From positions 1 to 64,000 of the forward strand of contig NW_003101652.1 of NCBI RefSeq assembly GCF_000003855.2: a DNA stretch of 64,000 nucleotides, in the 5' to 3' direction. The notes below the pieces were generated by a model. The model had not been told where the DNA came from. It did no database searches and saw nothing but the letters and a program-made list of their open reading frames with translations. Position numbers and translations under genes: made by a program. The number at the start of each line of letters is the position of its first letter. Position 1 is the first letter of the stretch. This DNA comes from Blastomyces gilchristii SLH14081 (Eukaryota; Ascomycota; Eurotiomycetes; Onygenales; Ajellomycetaceae). Positions 48,307 through 59,984 of the stretch are shown piece after piece.

Positions 48307-48615
48307 TGTAAAAAGCCTATGCTGAATAGATCAGTATAATATTGATAGATCTTATATAACAAAGATAAAAACATTAGAGAAGGAAAGAAAGAGAAAGTGT
48401 GAGAATCAGTGATCAAGGTGGATATTTATACATGTATGTGGTGGTGTATGCGGTGGAGCTTCAGGGCGGGAGAATATACACGCGTTCATAGCGGCCGAGG
48501 ATCGGTGATTGAGAATGGCCGAGAATCGGAGCGTACGCGTTCGAGAATGAAGTGGTTGGGATCTGTGGAGTGTAACGGAATAGTCTATATGATTGATCGG
48601 GCGCAGCCCGTCACA
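48307..48615 (-). repeat. 5' LTR of Gypsy B
   Basis: 309 bp, begins TGTAAAAAGCCTATGC and ends GCAGCCCGTCACA. Its core (48480-48560) keeps many CpG sites (GCGGCCGAGGATCGG) while the first 150 bp are depleted. Confidence 0.93.
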
Positions 48616-49312
48616 GATTGTAAGATACTTTATTCACTATAATATTACAGATATTAAAGTCTGTGCAAAAGCATCATTGAAAGAGATAAAATAACTCACA
48701 GTGAGTTAAGAGACTTCTGAATGAAAGAATGAAAGTGATCAGAGAGTAAGTAAAGTAATAACTACAGTTCTCTCTTATACTGATAGAGAAGATGTTTCTG
48801 AGAGATTTCATTGACATTTTACAGAGCCTTCTATGACATAGTAAAGAATCTAGCAGTGTGTCAGTAGTAACTTAATGTACAGTAATCTAGGTTCTTCTCA
48901 TACTTCATGATGTCTGTTACCAGATTTTTCCGCCAGGATGAAAACATAGATGAGTTTTCAAGTACATGACTGTTATATATGAGGAGAAAATTCAAGTAAC
49001 TAATCCTCTCTATTCAGACTATGATATAGATATATAGAGGTTCTTTCCTGTCAATATCTTTGTCAATCAGACTCTTAAACATGATCTGAGAAGTGAAGTG
49101 ACTATATACAGTTCAGACAAGATTCACAGTCTTCATCTTCAGTATAAGTAATTTGAGATGAAACTGAATAACAAATTCAGCCTTAGGCTTAGTATAGATG
49201 ATGTAGCTGCACACACCTTGCATAGTTACTAAAATGACATCATCTTCAAGATGCTTCTTCACATAACTATCACAGACTGCATGAGTTGTCAAGATCTTCT
49301 TGAAAAATTCAT

Positions 49313-51539
49313 CAATCTCTTACTCAATGAAATACTTTACCTTACTAGCAGTTATATTAAATATGAATTACAGAGCTAGATAGTTAATAGCTAAAGACTT
49401 GTGTTCTGAGAGAATAGTGAAAAGTTGAAATCAATTAATATATCAACTTGAAGAGTAATATAACACATACTATAGCATTAACTGCAACATGAAGTTGAGA
49501 CATGATTAATAGAGAGATACTGCAATATTAAGTGTGTAACTACAGCAATCAAATTTGGCCTATTAGTTAAAATATAGTGACAGTGAATTACTTAAGTCAA
49601 TGAATTATATGATATCTCTAATCTGAATAAGACCTTATAGTAGAAGATAATTTTTATATTAATAATTGTAAAGATATTAGCAGATAGAAATTTTAATACA
49701 TCTTTGAATTAACTGAATCATAAAACATATCTAGTAATAAAAAACAATTATATTTAAACAGAACAAATATTAATCAGTGAGTATTACTGTGAAGATGAAG
49801 TAAAGAAATAGTAGTTATAAAATTACTTATTTTAAGGTTAAAAAGAGTTTCAGTAGTTTATTCTTTGACTAAGTAATTAACATATGAATCTCTCAATTCT
49901 TTCATCTCTTCACTGCTCATGAAGAGTTGACTATAAAATTTTCTATCTAGTAACTCTTGATAACATCAGTGATAATCTGATAACACATTTCACAGATTGC
50001 ATTAATAATGAGAACACATTTTAAGCAATATTAATATTTATACAGAAGAGTTCTTCACTCTGATGAGATAATATAACAGATCTGACATTTACCTTAATAC
50101 TTCAGCTCATGAACTTCAGTTTCAAGCTTATTAACTAGCTCATTCTTTCTAGTTATTTCTGCATGCAGATGCTGTACTTCTTCTTTCAGCACTTTTCTCT
50201 TCACATACTTCATCTTGAAAATGTGATGAATTCTCTGATTTGTGGTTTTCTAGCTTAATATTAGCAAAGAAAGAGGCTCATCATAAGTTATACAAGAAAG
50301 AGTCTTATTAAAATCATATTCAAGTTGAGTATTTCACATTTTTTCAGTGACTGTTATGTTTCAGAGAGTGCTGAGTCATTAAATAGAGTTTTATACACTG
50401 AATAGCTGTAGTCTGTACAGAGTCTCTTTTTTCACAGCTTTCATATTAAGAACTGATGTTCATTCATCTCTGTATCTGAACTGATAATGATAGTGTTATG
50501 AAGCCTGTTACAGAGACTATCAGCTGATGTTATAATTGAAAGATGATTGTGTTCTAAAAAATACAGCTTACTGAAAATGACTCATGCTGTAAGAAGATGA
50601 CTTCAGATACAAGACTGTGAGTAAATAAAGAAGAATAATGAAGAGCATCAGTGAGGGAAAATAGATTCTTTTATGATTACTCAGTCATCTTCAAGTACAC
50701 AAAGGCCTCTCAGCGGGTTTCAGTCTCGCGGTATAGAATGAAAAGTGAAAAAGAAATTGAAAGAAAGATGAATTCAAGAAGAAAGAAAGCTCATATATAT
50801 ACTCAGAGCTGAGAAAGCAGTCACATAAGTTCAGGCTGTACTGTCTCATCTGTTAAGAGTCAATAAGCCTCTCTGAACATGTGCAGAGAAATAGCATTAC
50901 AGAGTTATCACTGATAGTCAATATCTTAAAATGCAGAGAAAAAGCCCTAGAACTGAATGAGTCTGTAATCTTCATAGTCAGTGAATGTCATTTGCTCTTC
51001 TACTCTGCAGAGAATTCTGTGACTAACTTCTTACAGCAGTATCAAATCACTCTGTGATTGTTATGTATATCTTCATATAATAAGATACTTCAGAATTGCC
51101 CTGTTATCTCATAAGTGAGTCTGAGAATTCAGTATCTTTTTGACCAGTTATCTGAGAGGCACTTTTCACAGCTGTATCTGTCTTAACAGGCATATCAAGA
51201 CAGTTGCTAGAAAAACTACTTCAATTCAATTCAGAAGAGAATAGTGATATACTTATTAATATTTCTTCAGCTTCTACTGAAAGCTTAACTCTGTTATTCA
51301 ATAAGATCTTCTTTACAATTCTGTCAAAGTCATCTTCTGAACTTTTAAGTGACTGAGACTGTTAACTTACAGACTGAGAAGAAATGAAAGATATAATAAA
51401 GAATAAATCTCTACAGTCACTCTGAAATGCAGTTTCAGCTGTGAATAATATAGTATTGAGAAGTGAGAACTACTTCTGACTTCACTTTCATATTATATTA
51501 AGTGCATGAACATCTTGTTTCTAATAATTCTTAATGAAA
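49313..51539. other. Degenerate AT-rich DNA upstream of the APH-like pseudogene
   Basis: No gene recognised apart from a short coiled-coil frame (50094-50213). A cluster of CpG sites at 50700-50735 (CAGCGGG, CTCGCGG) is unusual for the surroundings. Composition suggests old coding DNA on either strand, but no domain can be named. Confidence 0.4.
50094..50213 (-). pseudogene. 39-codon coiled-coil (leucine-zipper-like) remnant
   Basis: ATG at 50213 opens a short frame whose a/d heptad positions are L9, V13, L16, I20, K23, V27, L30, V34 and L37 (core VLKEEVQHLHAEI...LVNKLETEVHEL). A GTAAAT donor-like sequence follows directly after the last codons, so it may be an exon end. It could be part of a larger, otherwise unreadable gene. 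No DNA-binding basic region can be confirmed. Confidence 0.45.
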
Positions 51540-52900
51540 ACACTCAACATGAAGCAAGATTCAAGACACAACTGTATATTAGCACTTCTTGTCAGAGAGT
51601 GCAGTGAGATAGATATCAGATCAAGTAAACTTAGACTCTCATTCAGTTAGTATTGATCAGGTGAAAGAGATAATACTATATTAAATCAGTACTTGAATTA
51701 GTCAAGTTCTCTTCTCTTCTCTCTCTCTCTCTGATGACGCGTCAGAAAGTCAAACTGACAAACTGTCAGACTCTTTTCTTCAGTCAATAAGACTGAGGTA
51801 CAAGAGGTAAGAAACAAGAGACTAGACTGGCTACCGGGATCATGAATTTCACATTTGATTTCATTTGATCTGGTCTCATACATTTCTTGGCATGAATTTC
51901 ACTGGGACTAGTCATTAAAAAAACATGCAAAGTGACTATATATAAGATCTTAAAATGAAACCATGACTTGAAAAAAATGAGAAAGTGATCTCATTTAATC
52001 TCATTTAGTCTCATTCTTAGTATAAAGTTACTATTTTTAGATATTTTAAGGTTTTCTTTAGACTATTTTTAATTTTTTAAAAAGTAATATGTTTTGATAA
52101 TGCTCAAATGAGATTTAAAGTCATTTAAAGTAATAAAAATAATTTAAATTAAGAAGTGAAAATCATAATCTTATTTGAAAAATATGATAAGAGTAGACAG
52201 TAAGTCTCACTGAGACAGTATGAGACTACTATCTAATGTTAAAACTGTGTAATGAGATCGGTTGAATTGATAATGAGACTATCAAAAAATCTGGTTCTGA
52301 TTCCAGACACAGTCACACGGTCAGTCTACAAGAGACTGACATGTAATGAAGAGGCTAAGCTGTCAATGTCAATCATCTGTGCTGAAACTGATGTAAAAGT
52401 GTATCTGGCTTCATCTCTGTGCTGTATTAAGCTCATAGACATCATATTTTCAATTACTTTAAATGAAAAGACTTAATACAACAAGATTTGAGACATAACC
52501 TGCATTGAGACTTATGATTTTACAATACACATACTCATGAGTACAGCTTGAAAATCTTATAAGAGCTTTGTATACAAGAGCAAGATGAAGTAAAATTCAA
52601 AATGCAGCTTGTGCTCTGCTTCTATCATTCATACTAGCTTCTATTCAAAGAGTACAGTGAGATGAGTGCTAGAAAGAAACAATTTCACACTGAATCAGTA
52701 CTAGAATCAGTCAAGTCTTCTCTCAACTTTGCTAATGTGTCAGAAAGTTGAATCAGTAAACTGCTAGATTCTTTACTTCAGTCAATAAAGTGAGAGACAA
52801 GAGACTGACATAAAATGAAAAGATGAAACTACACTCAGAGTCAATTATCTGTATCAGAACTAGTGTAAAAGCATCTCTGATTTCACTCTATACTGTTTTT
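51540..52900. repeat. Diverged tandem duplication, about 0.5 kb units
   Basis: Segments around 51590-51822 plus 52329-52440 correspond to 52650-52880. Shared landmarks: AGTGAGATnnnTG, TCAGTACTnGAATnAGTCAAG, GTCAGAAAGT, TTCAGTCAATAA and GACAAGAGACTGACAT. Unit 1 is interrupted by MITE copy 3; unit 2 preserves the uninterrupted site at 52794-52810. Confidence 0.75.
51823..52328 (+). mobile_element. hAT-type MITE, copy 3 (506 bp)
   Basis: Begins TAGACTGGCTACCGGG and ends CACGGTCAGTCTA. Perfect 8-bp target duplication CAAGAGAC (51815-51822 and 52329-52336). The neighbouring duplicate at 52797-52804 shows the same CAAGAGAC followed directly by TGACAT, an empty site. Confidence 0.97.
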
Positions 52901-53044
52901 GCCAGAGGGCGTAGTGAGATGAGTGTAAGTATGAACCAGATGAAAGAGAATTCTGATAGACAGTGCTACCAGTTAAATGAACATGAGCTTGAGATATAAA
53001 AGACTATAAAAGATACTTTTCTCTTATTTAAATACAGTCTTTGC

Positions 53045-53554
53045 TAGACTGACCGTGTGACCGTGTCTGAGATCAGAATCAGATTTTTTAATAGTCTCAT
53101 TATCAATTCAACTGATCTCATTACATGGTTTTAACATTAGATAGTAGTTTCATACTGTCTCAGTGAGACTTACTGTCTACTCTTATCACATTTTTCAAAT
53201 GAGATCATGATTTTCACTTCTCAATTTAAATTATTTTTATTGCTTTAAATGACTTTAAATTTCATTTGAGCATTATCAAAACGTATTACTTTTTAAAAAA
53301 TTAAAAATAGTCTAAAAAAAACCTTAAAATGTCTAAAAATAGTAACTTTATGCTATGCTAAGAATGAGACTAAATGAGATCAAATGAGATCACTTTCTCA
53401 TTTTTTTCAGTCATGATTTCATTTTAAGATCTGATATATAGTCACTTTAAATGTTTTTTTAATGACTAGTCCCAGCGGGATTCACATCAAGAAATGTATG
53501 AGATCAGATTAAATGAGATCAAATGTGAAATTCATAATTTCAGCAGTCAGTCTA
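53045..53554 (-). mobile_element. hAT-type MITE, copy 4 (510 bp)
   Basis: Begins TAGACTGACCGTGTGACC and ends GCAGTCAGTCTA. Perfect 8-bp target duplication GTCTTTGC (53037-53044 and 53555-53562). It is in reverse orientation relative to copies 1 and 3. Confidence 0.97.
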
Positions 53555-53574
53555 GTCTTTGCTCTTGAGCACAG

Positions 53575-54222
53575 TCGAGAAGATCAATCATTATCACTTT
53601 CCGAAACGATGTTCAGCTCTGTTGTAGACAGCTCTACCTGCTCTAAGTTATTTACAGAATAATTTCTAGTACTCAGCTACTATCTTACAGAACACTACTC
53701 ACTCTTCTACTGTTTCTCTTCACTGAGATCACTATCACTGGCTCTTTTATCAATCATTCTCACAATTACTAACTGATTGTGAGGTGCATTCTTGACTCTT
53801 ATTTTAAGAGACAGTTTCACCAGATCTCTTTCAGATGTCAGAGAGAAGGTAATGCTATTAAGCTGATCTGCTGCATTCTCAAGAGTAATTCACCTCAGGT
53901 ACAGTGATGATACATTGAGATCAGAAGTATAACTCTCAATGTCTAGTCTATTAAGATTCTCTAGCTGAGAAGCAATTATATGAATCTTAAGACAGATATA
54001 AACTATTATTATATTTATAAAAGTAGAAAATTCATTACTCTTTGATACATCAGTTATTATTTTATCAGAAATTCTTCTAAATCTCATCATCACAGCTGTG
54101 CACTGTCTCTTAATCTTTTCACTTATTAATTCAATATTAGTAAATGATGCAAAATCAGTCAAAGTAAGAGTAAGATCTTTAAAATCATTATTAGAGAGAT
54201 TATCATATTCTAAGTATCTCAT
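53575..54222 (-). pseudogene. Unknown protein relic
   Basis: A frame opens at ATG 54222 (MRYLEYDNLSNNDFKDLTLT) and is clear for 110 codons; after a TGA it continues in the same frame for roughly another 100 residues (ITLENAADQLNSITFSLTSE, LSLKIRVKNAPHNQLVIVRM, a Ser/Asp/Glu-rich stretch DKRASDSDLSEEKQ), with stops only at TGA/TAG sites expected from the mutation pattern. The middle is helical (FTNIELISEKIKRQCTAVMM). I do not recognise the family. The frame preservation suggests a real former gene, ending near or interrupted at MITE copy 4. Confidence 0.5.
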
Positions 54223-54821
54223 TTCTAAGTTAAATAACTTTTAGAAAAGAATTTTTAGATTCTTTTTAAAACAGTTAATAATGATTGAAGAGTGAGAATC
54301 AAAAAGAATTAAGAATATATAAAGTAGAATTTGATAGACAGTGAGTGTTTTATTCTATAGAAATTATTAGCAGAGAATTGTAGTAGTAAAGTAAAAGTAT
54401 TCATTATTATTACTTCTTCAGTGTCATAACTGACTCTGATATCTGTAATTTTATTATTCAACTCCCTCACGATCTACTAGTATTAGTCTTTGATAAATAT
54501 TATCTTCTTTAAAAGAGTTTATAATTCATATAAAGTTTCAGTCTTCAGAGCTCTCTGAAAAGATTATAATATAATGTTCATTCTCTTTATACAGTCTGTA
54601 AGAGTAAAGAGAAGAGAGTTGAATATTCAGAAAATAGAGTACTATTCAATCATATTATTAATATGATTTCTAAGAGTATATAAGTGATTTTTCAACTGAT
54701 ATAGACATCTTGTGACTTTCTTCTATTAAGTTAATTTAAGAAGATACTGATATATTTTATTCAATATCTTTATAAAGCTCTGTCACTCTGTCTTCATGAA
54801 TTTCTACTACTTGATTGTCAT
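54223..54821. other. AT-rich DNA, no feature seen
   Basis: Nothing recognisable. It ends in ATTGTCAT (54814-54821), the left target copy of MITE 5. Confidence 0.5.
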
Positions 54822-55348
54822 TAGACTAACCGTGTGACCGTGTCTGAAACCAGGACCAGATTTTTTGATAGTTTCATTATCAATTCAACTGATCCCATTA
54901 CATGGTTTTAACATTAAATAGTAGTCTCAAACTGTTTCAGTAAAACTTACTGTCTACTCTTGTCATATTTTTCAAATGAGATCATGATTTTCACTTCTCA
55001 ATTTAAATTATTTTTATTACTTTAAATGACTTTAAATCTTATTTAAGTGTTATTAAATCTTATTTAAGTGTTATTAAAAAGCATTACTTTTTAAAAAATT
55101 AAAAATAGTCTAAAAAAAACCTTAAAATGTCTAAAAATAGTAACTTTATGCCAAGAATGAGACTAAATGAGACTAAATGAGATTATTTTCTCATTTTTTC
55201 CAAGTCATGGTTTCATTTTAAGATCTGATATATAGTCACTTTATATATTTTTTTGATAGCCCGTCTCAGCAGGATTCATGCCAAGAAATGTATAAGATCA
55301 GATTAAATGAGATCAAATGTGAAATTCATGGTCTCAGCAGCCAGTCTA
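54822..55348 (-). mobile_element. hAT-type MITE, copy 5 (527 bp)
   Basis: Begins TAGACTAACCGTGTGACC and ends GCAGCCAGTCTA. Target copies ATTGTCAT (54814-54821) and ATTATCAT (55349-55356) differ by one G-to-A. It shares the internal 20-bp duplication with copy 2, so the two form a subfamily. Confidence 0.95.
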
Positions 55349-55480
55349 ATTATCATCTCATGTTATTTTTTACAGATAATACTAAATTTATCAGCTAGAT
55401 TTCTATTTCTAATAATCTTTAAGTAAGCTTGTCAGACAGCTTGAGATGCTCTCTAAGTAAAAATAGCAGTATTAATCAGA

Positions 55481-58179
55481 TGTGGCGGGCTGCGCCCGAT
55501 CAATTATATAGACTATTCCGTTACACTTCACAGATTCCAACCCACTTCATTCTCGAACGCGTACGCTCCGATTCTTGGCCACTCTCAATTGCCGATCCTC
55601 GGCCATCACGAACGTGTATAGATTCTTCCGCCCTGAAGCTCCACTGTGTACATCATCATATACACATATAAATATTCACTTCAATTGCTGATTCTCACAC
55701 TTTCTCTTTCTTTTCCTTCTCTAACATTTTTCTCTTTATTATATAAGACCTATTAATATAATACTAATCTATTCAGTGTAGACCTCTTATACTAGAAAAA
55801 TATTCATTATCTTCTTATTAGAAATAATTACTCACTAAGATATCTGAATATGTAACAACATATAAGAAATAGAGAAACAGTCAAACAGTTAAGCAGACAC
55901 TGAGTTCTCAGATAAAAGCTTGCTCACTAGTCACTCTGACTCTGTAATAAGATCTTATGAAGAGAGTAAAATTTTATAAGAGAATATCAGTGAAAGATCT
56001 GAGAGTTCTGACATCTCAGATATATGAGATATTTATATAATTACACATCTGATGATTGATATAATCATGTCTAACAATAATATGAAACTCTTGAACATGA
56101 GTATAGATGTGATATCACAGTGACTTTAAGCAATGTTGAAATTATAATAATAATAAATAGCTGATATGCATGCAACTCAATAACATTAATATGAAGAGAT
56201 TTAATAATTATCACAATAAGAAACTTATGCAATTTCAACATCTACAGAATTGAATATAAAAGCACTGAAAGAATACTTAGATACTTCTGTATATTTTAAT
56301 ACTTTCAATCTCACTCTCTACTCATCATGAAGAATGGAAATGCTCATGAAACTGAGTGTAGATACAGATGTTATTAGTTCATTAATCAATCAAGATTGAT
56401 ATATTAATGAGTGATTGAAGAATTGTATGAAACAGAAGTTTCATTCATGAATAAAAGTATATAAATCAGTGTTGTGAATATCTGATAATATTATCAAACA
56501 TCTTGATATTCTGTTCTGAGACACTGCCATGTAACAGAAAGTATTAGATTGATTACAGAGTATCTGACAGAGAAACACTTCTCTTACAACATTCATCTCT
56601 GACTTTAACATTAAGATTCTAGAAGCAGATGATCAATCTTGAGAGAATTGAATAAAGATTAGCATACTTAAGAAGACATTAACTTTTAAACTCTTACAGA
56701 CTCTTGTAAGTGTAGATAAAGACCAGACTTATGAAGGTTTCTGCACACAGCTTCAGACATTGAATAATCATCTTATCAAGCTTAAGAGTATACAGAACAG
56801 TGACAGAAGATGTTACACTTCAGTCACTCACACACCTGCACTGAGAAATATCAATAATGATGCAGATGCTATGAACTAAGTAGACTTGAATGTCTATATA
56901 TAAGCAAGAGTCTTCACTGTCTGAACAGGCTTCTGAGTCTCTGAGATTACTTCTGAAGAAGTCACTGATTGATATCAATGAGAAGTATGTATTAACTGTA
57001 ATTGATCAGAACATATTACTTTCAACTATCAATCAGTCTATATACCTTCTTATTCAAAGAATGAATCAGTGTCTGTTCATGTCAATCACATTGCAGTGAA
57101 GAAAGATTCAGAAGATAATTACAAGAATGTCTCAATGAAACAGGGAAAAGATTAGCTTCTGTTCAAATTTATAAACAGAAGCTTGAAGAGATCAGATAAT
57201 AACAATTTGAAGAGAAAATGACAATAAATGTGATTCTTGTATCTACTGTGATTGATAATATATATAATATGAAAGCCATGATAGACAGTAATCTATGTTA
57301 CTATGCAATGATAAAATCTTCAGTTATAAGATATTATAATCTTCAGTATATCTTCTTATCAAAACCCTGACTTCTCACAGAATTTGATGATTCAAAAGAT
57401 ATTTTTATTCATTATATAATGAAGCTGATCATAGATGTGAGAGAACATTAATATGAAGATATCTATATATATGAAGTTAATAATCTTGATTATAATCTTA
57501 TATTAGAACTTATCTGACTATCTGAACAGAGCATCTTGTTAAACACTTATAACAGAAGCTTGATATTCTCTAACAATGATAGAATTCATAAAGATGACAT
57601 TCAGAAGATCATGAATCTGACACAGATCTCTGCCAATGTGTATAAAATGCTTCAAAAAAGAAGTCACTAACAGCAGAATTATATAACAATCTATTTCACT
57701 ACTCTGACTGATATTAAAAAGGCTCTAGAAAAGTTATTCTGTGTTACAATAACAGATTCTTATATGAAACTTCTTCAATAATATCATGAATATCTAGATA
57801 TCTTCTGATAAGATAATATTACAAATATATCTCTCTTACAAGGTTTTGAAGTGAATCACAGTATCAAGTTAGAGAAGAAGAATGATAAGAATTCTGAACT
57901 GTTATAAGACTCTCTTTACAACATGTTCTGAGATGAACTTCTTCTTCTGCAAAAGACACTCAATGATCTATTGAATAAAGAATTCATATGTGTTAGTAAT
58001 TCTTTCATTACAGTCTCTATTCTCTTTACAAAGAAACCAGGTGAAGAACTCTGATTCTGTGTGAACTACTGAGGTCTGAACAGATTGACAAAGAAAGATT
58101 GTTATCTCTTATCTCTTATCAATGAAACTCTAGCATGTATCAGATAAGCTTAATAATTTATAAAGCTAGATGTCATCAC
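55481..58179 (+). mobile_element. Gypsy-type LTR retrotransposon C, 5' part
   Basis: The same family as A and B in opposite orientation. 5' LTR 55481-55791 (TGTGGCGGGCTGCGCC...CTCTTATA, 311 bp). Then gag and pol follow up to the RT motif KLDVIT at about 58170, where the hAT element interrupts. Sequence resumes at 63981 (TGCATTTTATAAGATTTG) and runs out of the window. The 3' LTR is not seen. Confidence 0.93.
55850..58179 (+). pseudogene. Gypsy C gag and start of pol
   Basis: Forward-strand relic. Gag capsid-like region about 55900-56880. CCHC knuckle at about 56985-57035 (INCN.SEHITFNY; first Cys Tyr-adjacent and last Cys mutated). An open stretch lies at 56890-57099. Protease-like region at about 57270-57400 (DSNLCYYAMIKSS). 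RT from about 57840, with SILFTKKPGEEL.FCVNY.GL at about 57990-58070. Trp and Arg codons are mostly TGA. Confidence 0.82.
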
Positions 58180-58549
58180 TAGACTGACCGTGTGATCATG
58201 TCTGAAACCAGGACCAAACTTTACAGTTATCACATTGCCTAAAAGCATTACTTCTGATCAGGATTTGTGTTCATCACATTGATTTCAAATCACATTATTT
58301 CAAATATTAAAGGTTTCAGATTCACTTTTCAAATAAAAATCCAGTTTCAGATAAAGAATATGTTTGAATTCTTAGTTACATTTTCATTCTGATTTCATTA
58401 TTGAGAATAGCATTAAATGAGATCATGAAATCACTTCTCACTTACATAATATCATAATATAGTGCTCATTTGTTGAAAATTCAATAGAGAGTATTATCAA
58501 ATATTGTTACTTTTCTGAACACAGATCATAATTCATATAATTTTAATTA

Positions 58550-58700
58550 TGAAAAAAATATAAAATACAAAAAAAAATAAAAATAAAAAACAAAATAAAA
58601 ACAAGAAAAAATCAGAATGAACAAAAAAAAAAAAGAGAAAGAAAAAAAAAAGAAAAGAAAAAGAAAAAAATAAAAAAGAAAAATAAAAAAAATCAAGATC
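58550..58700 (+). repeat. A-rich low-complexity tract in hAT E
   Basis: About 150 bp of A with scattered T, G and C. It corresponds to the T-rich tract 1390-1480 in relic D, so it is a standing feature of the family and not a retrotransposon tail. Confidence 0.9.
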
Positions 58701-59984
58701 ACAGAGCTGCAGTACTCTTAAAATACTCACTTCTCAGAGTCTTCACAATGTTTATTATTAACTGTGTATTTCTCACAGTGAGAGTAACATGATCACAATG
58801 AGTCATTGTCTTAACATCATCTAATAAATAATTAGTATATATCTGTATAAATGTGAATATTTAGAAAACATACACTTAAAAAGTGTGGTCAGAGTGAACT
58901 CTGCTGTCACTTGAATAATATTAAGAATAAAATGCTGAAATTAATAATTTCTCTCATCAATTTCACAGATAAGGCAGGTGAAGATGATCTTGAGAAATAT
59001 AAGATTCTCTGACTTCTGATAAAAATGAATCTCACAGAGAGACTCTATTTTCATAATATTAAAGACTGAGTGTTATTAAAAAGTATTACTTTCATGCAAT
59101 ATATATACACTTACTACAACAATTCACTCTCTGCACATGTGACTGAGAGTTGTGACTTTTTCACATTGTATGACTCTCTCTGAAATGCTGGTATCAGTTT
59201 GCAACTCATGCAGTCTCTCAGTCCAGCACACACTGTGTGTATACAGCTCTGTGTACTGAGGCCATGTTGATTATTATGACCTGGCGTGATACTCACTTTT
59301 CACAGGCCATGTTTCATTTGAGAGAGAGGGGGAGGAAGACACAACTGTGATTTTATTGAGAAGAAATGAATAATTAGTAATATTGAATATAATTTAATTC
59401 TTCTGCATTTAAAATTTGATTAGTCTATACTCTTTAATTTGAGGGTTTCTAAGAGTGTTTTAATAGTTTTCATATCAGCTTGAACTTAGTGATGAGTTGA
59501 AGAAGAAGAGAAAGAAGAGAAGAAAGAAATGAGAATAACTTATCTTTATAATATGAAAACAGAGAATTGCTGTAAGTATTCTTTCTAGTAATAAAGATCT
59601 GTTTTCTGCATGTATCTCTGATATAGATTATATGATAACTGTATACAAAGAATATCAATACTGCATGTATTGAATGAAGATGATGTTGCTATGCAACACT
59701 GTAACTGTTTTCATATATCTCTGAAAGCTGTTAATATTTTCTTTCTCTCTTTATATTTGATAAGTCAGTAATATATTTCAATGCACTTTCTCTTTCATCA
59801 TTATTATCATCATTATTATCATTATCATCATCAATAACATCATCACTATCATCATCATTATTATCATTATTATCATTATCACTATCATCATTATTATTAT
59901 ATTATTTCTGACCGTCTCTTCTACCTTCATCTCTTTTCAACACTTACTGAAATTAATTATATTATTTCTCTTCAAATATTCTGC

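Larger units (their letters stand above)
35391..48615 (-). mobile_element. Gypsy-type LTR retrotransposon B, with nested LINE
   Basis: LTRs 35391-35699 and 48307-48615 (309 bp each) with a perfect 5-bp target duplication GATTG at 35386-35390 and 48616-48620. Same family and orientation as A. Without the 7.5-kb LINE it is about 5.7 kb. It sits inside the APH-like pseudogene, immediately after the catalytic loop codons. Confidence 0.97.
34471..49312 (-). pseudogene. APH-like phosphotransferase pseudogene split by transposons
   Basis: Three collinear pieces: about 49312-48616, 35390-35314 and 34786-34471 (stop TAA at 34471-34473). Piece 1 reads TTHAVCDSYVKKHLEDDVIL, QGVCSYIIYTKPKAEFVIQF, EPLYIYIIV and MFSS.RKNL up to the catalytic loop (MMLLHR..FNICNIIVN, equivalent to the HxDxxxxN loop, with a small frameshift). 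Piece 2, NLINVIN.VKVKIVLFDL, is the metal-binding ID-W-E/A segment with its Asp mutated to Asn. Piece 3 has KVHLKND.IRYNNY, LMNIPELVPIQ and the C-terminus RFTELNDYIS. The family (PF01636-type, common in Aspergillus and relatives) phosphorylates small molecules or proteins. The frame is restored when the Gypsy B and MITE inserts plus one TSD copy are ignored. Likely intron just upstream of 49312. Confidence 0.82.

Noticed and set aside
58533..58730. Phenylalanine-rich minus-strand frame
   Set aside because: Low-complexity translation of the A-rich tract in hAT E.
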